From contig CAJUEB010000150.1 in the NCBI GenBank assembly GCA_910585135.1, forward strand, positions 1 through 5,349: 5,349 nt of DNA, read 5' to 3'. Origin of the DNA: an uncultured Eubacteriales bacterium. Its GTDB lineage: Bacteria; Bacillota; Clostridia; Peptostreptococcales; Anaerovoracaceae. The translations under genes and the position numbers were made by a program. This document shows positions 4,953 to 5,349 of this stretch, one piece after another (position 1 is the stretch's first letter; each line of letters begins with the position of its first letter). The notes beneath the pieces were generated by a model, which made no database searches, was not told the origin of the DNA, and worked only from the letters and a program-made list of their open reading frames with translations.

Positions 4953-5349
4953 ATGGGGACAAGGCGAAACCGGAATGGCTCGCACATGCCTGCGGTCATT
5001 TGTATGAGCGCAATCATAATATTATCGATAATGGTATCGGGATGCAGCAGCGCAGGTGATGAAGCGAGTTCGTCAAAAGGATACGAGCCTGTCAAGCTCC
5101 ACGTGGAGACGGTCAGTACCGATCAAGGAGAAAATGCATTTAGCATATCGCTGGAAGATTTCATAAGGAGTTTTAACAGTTTTTATAAGGCAGAAAAGGG
5201 AGACAAATATCTTGGTGAAGCGGATCAGTGGATGATGTATGCATCGTGTTATGTTTATTCAGAAGACCCTGACTCGCGGGTATTTCCGCAGATTATGATA
5301 TATGCAGACAGCCCTGTTTCGGAAATATATCAGATCAGCCTTTGCTATG
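4953..5349 (+). CDS. Putative lipoprotein of unknown function, C-terminus beyond the window
   Basis: An open frame of 132 residues runs to the right edge without a stop. The N-terminus is a lipoprotein signal peptide: a basic n-region (MGTRRNGSH), a hydrophobic stretch at ~11-27 (PAVICMSAIIILSIMVS), and the lipobox VSGC with C29 as the expected lipidated residue. It is followed by a short polar S/A/E/K linker typical of surface lipoproteins. The protein is thus expected to be anchored on the outer face of the membrane. The visible mature part is acidic and aromatic-rich (FIRSFNSFYKAEKG, DQWMMYASCYVY) and I do not recognise its family. AAAGGAAG at 4935-4942 lies 10 bases before the ATG; a closer AAGGGA is only 2 bases away. 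The internal ATG for M10 is a less likely start because it would remove the basic n-region. Two promoters at 4846 and 4890 drive it independently of the neighbours. Confidence 0.75.
   Translation, partial: MGTRRNRNGSHMPAVICMSAIIILSIMVSGCSSAGDEASSSKGYEPVKLHVETVSTDQGENAFSISLEDFIRSFNSFYKAEKGDKYLGEADQWMMYASCYVYSEDPDSRVFPQIMIYADSPVSEIYQISLCY

Noticed and set aside
4835..5095. Minus-strand open frame of 86 codons opposite the lipoprotein start.
   Set aside because: It overlaps the tandem promoters and the signal-peptide coding region and its product is unrecognisable.

Overview
The window holds three complete genes and the start of a fourth, from a Gram-positive (Firmicutes-type) bacterium, most likely an anaerobic clostridium. 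This rests on strong AGGAGG-like ribosome binding sites, sigma-A style promoters (TTGACA/TATAAT), U-tract hairpin terminators, a lipoprotein signal peptide, and a cysteine-rich dehydrogenase of the kind common in anaerobes. Species cannot be named from this sequence alone. There is no RNA gene, CRISPR array, insertion sequence or clear sign of horizontal transfer.

Layout. Positions 64-1815 (minus) encode a large AraC-family regulator: an N-terminal cupin sensor, a central double helix-turn-helix, and an unusual ~290-residue C-terminal extension whose tail resembles the end of GH39-type glycosidase domains. It is transcribed divergently from 2063-3355 (plus), a saccharopine-dehydrogenase-like NAD(P) oxidoreductase. 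The 247-base gap between them holds a candidate extended -10 promoter for the regulator, a weak promoter for the dehydrogenase, and two sets of repeated motifs that could be regulator operators. Next is a 182-base convergent gap with two hairpins. The second is a perfect 16-bp stem well placed to stop the opposing gene. Positions 3538-4710 (minus) encode an alanine dehydrogenase / pyridine nucleotide transhydrogenase family enzyme. It has its own promoter in a 242-base divergent gap that also carries two evenly built promoters for a lipoprotein gene (from 4953), which runs off the right edge.

How the genes may work together. The most economical reading is an amino-acid or amino-acid-adduct catabolic locus: a ligand-sensing AraC regulator switches on the divergent saccharopine-dehydrogenase-like enzyme, and an AlaDH/PNT-family dehydrogenase is encoded next to it. 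Lysine-ketoglutarate reductase and saccharopine dehydrogenase, which are fused in eukaryotic AASS, come from these same two broad families. A split lysine/opine pathway is therefore a testable idea, but both proteins are divergent and their substrates cannot be read from sequence. The lipoprotein has its own promoters and no visible functional link.

Nothing here proves a new system. The items most worth following are the regulator's odd C-terminal domain, the SDH-like/AlaDH-like pairing, the operator-like repeats and the tandem promoters.
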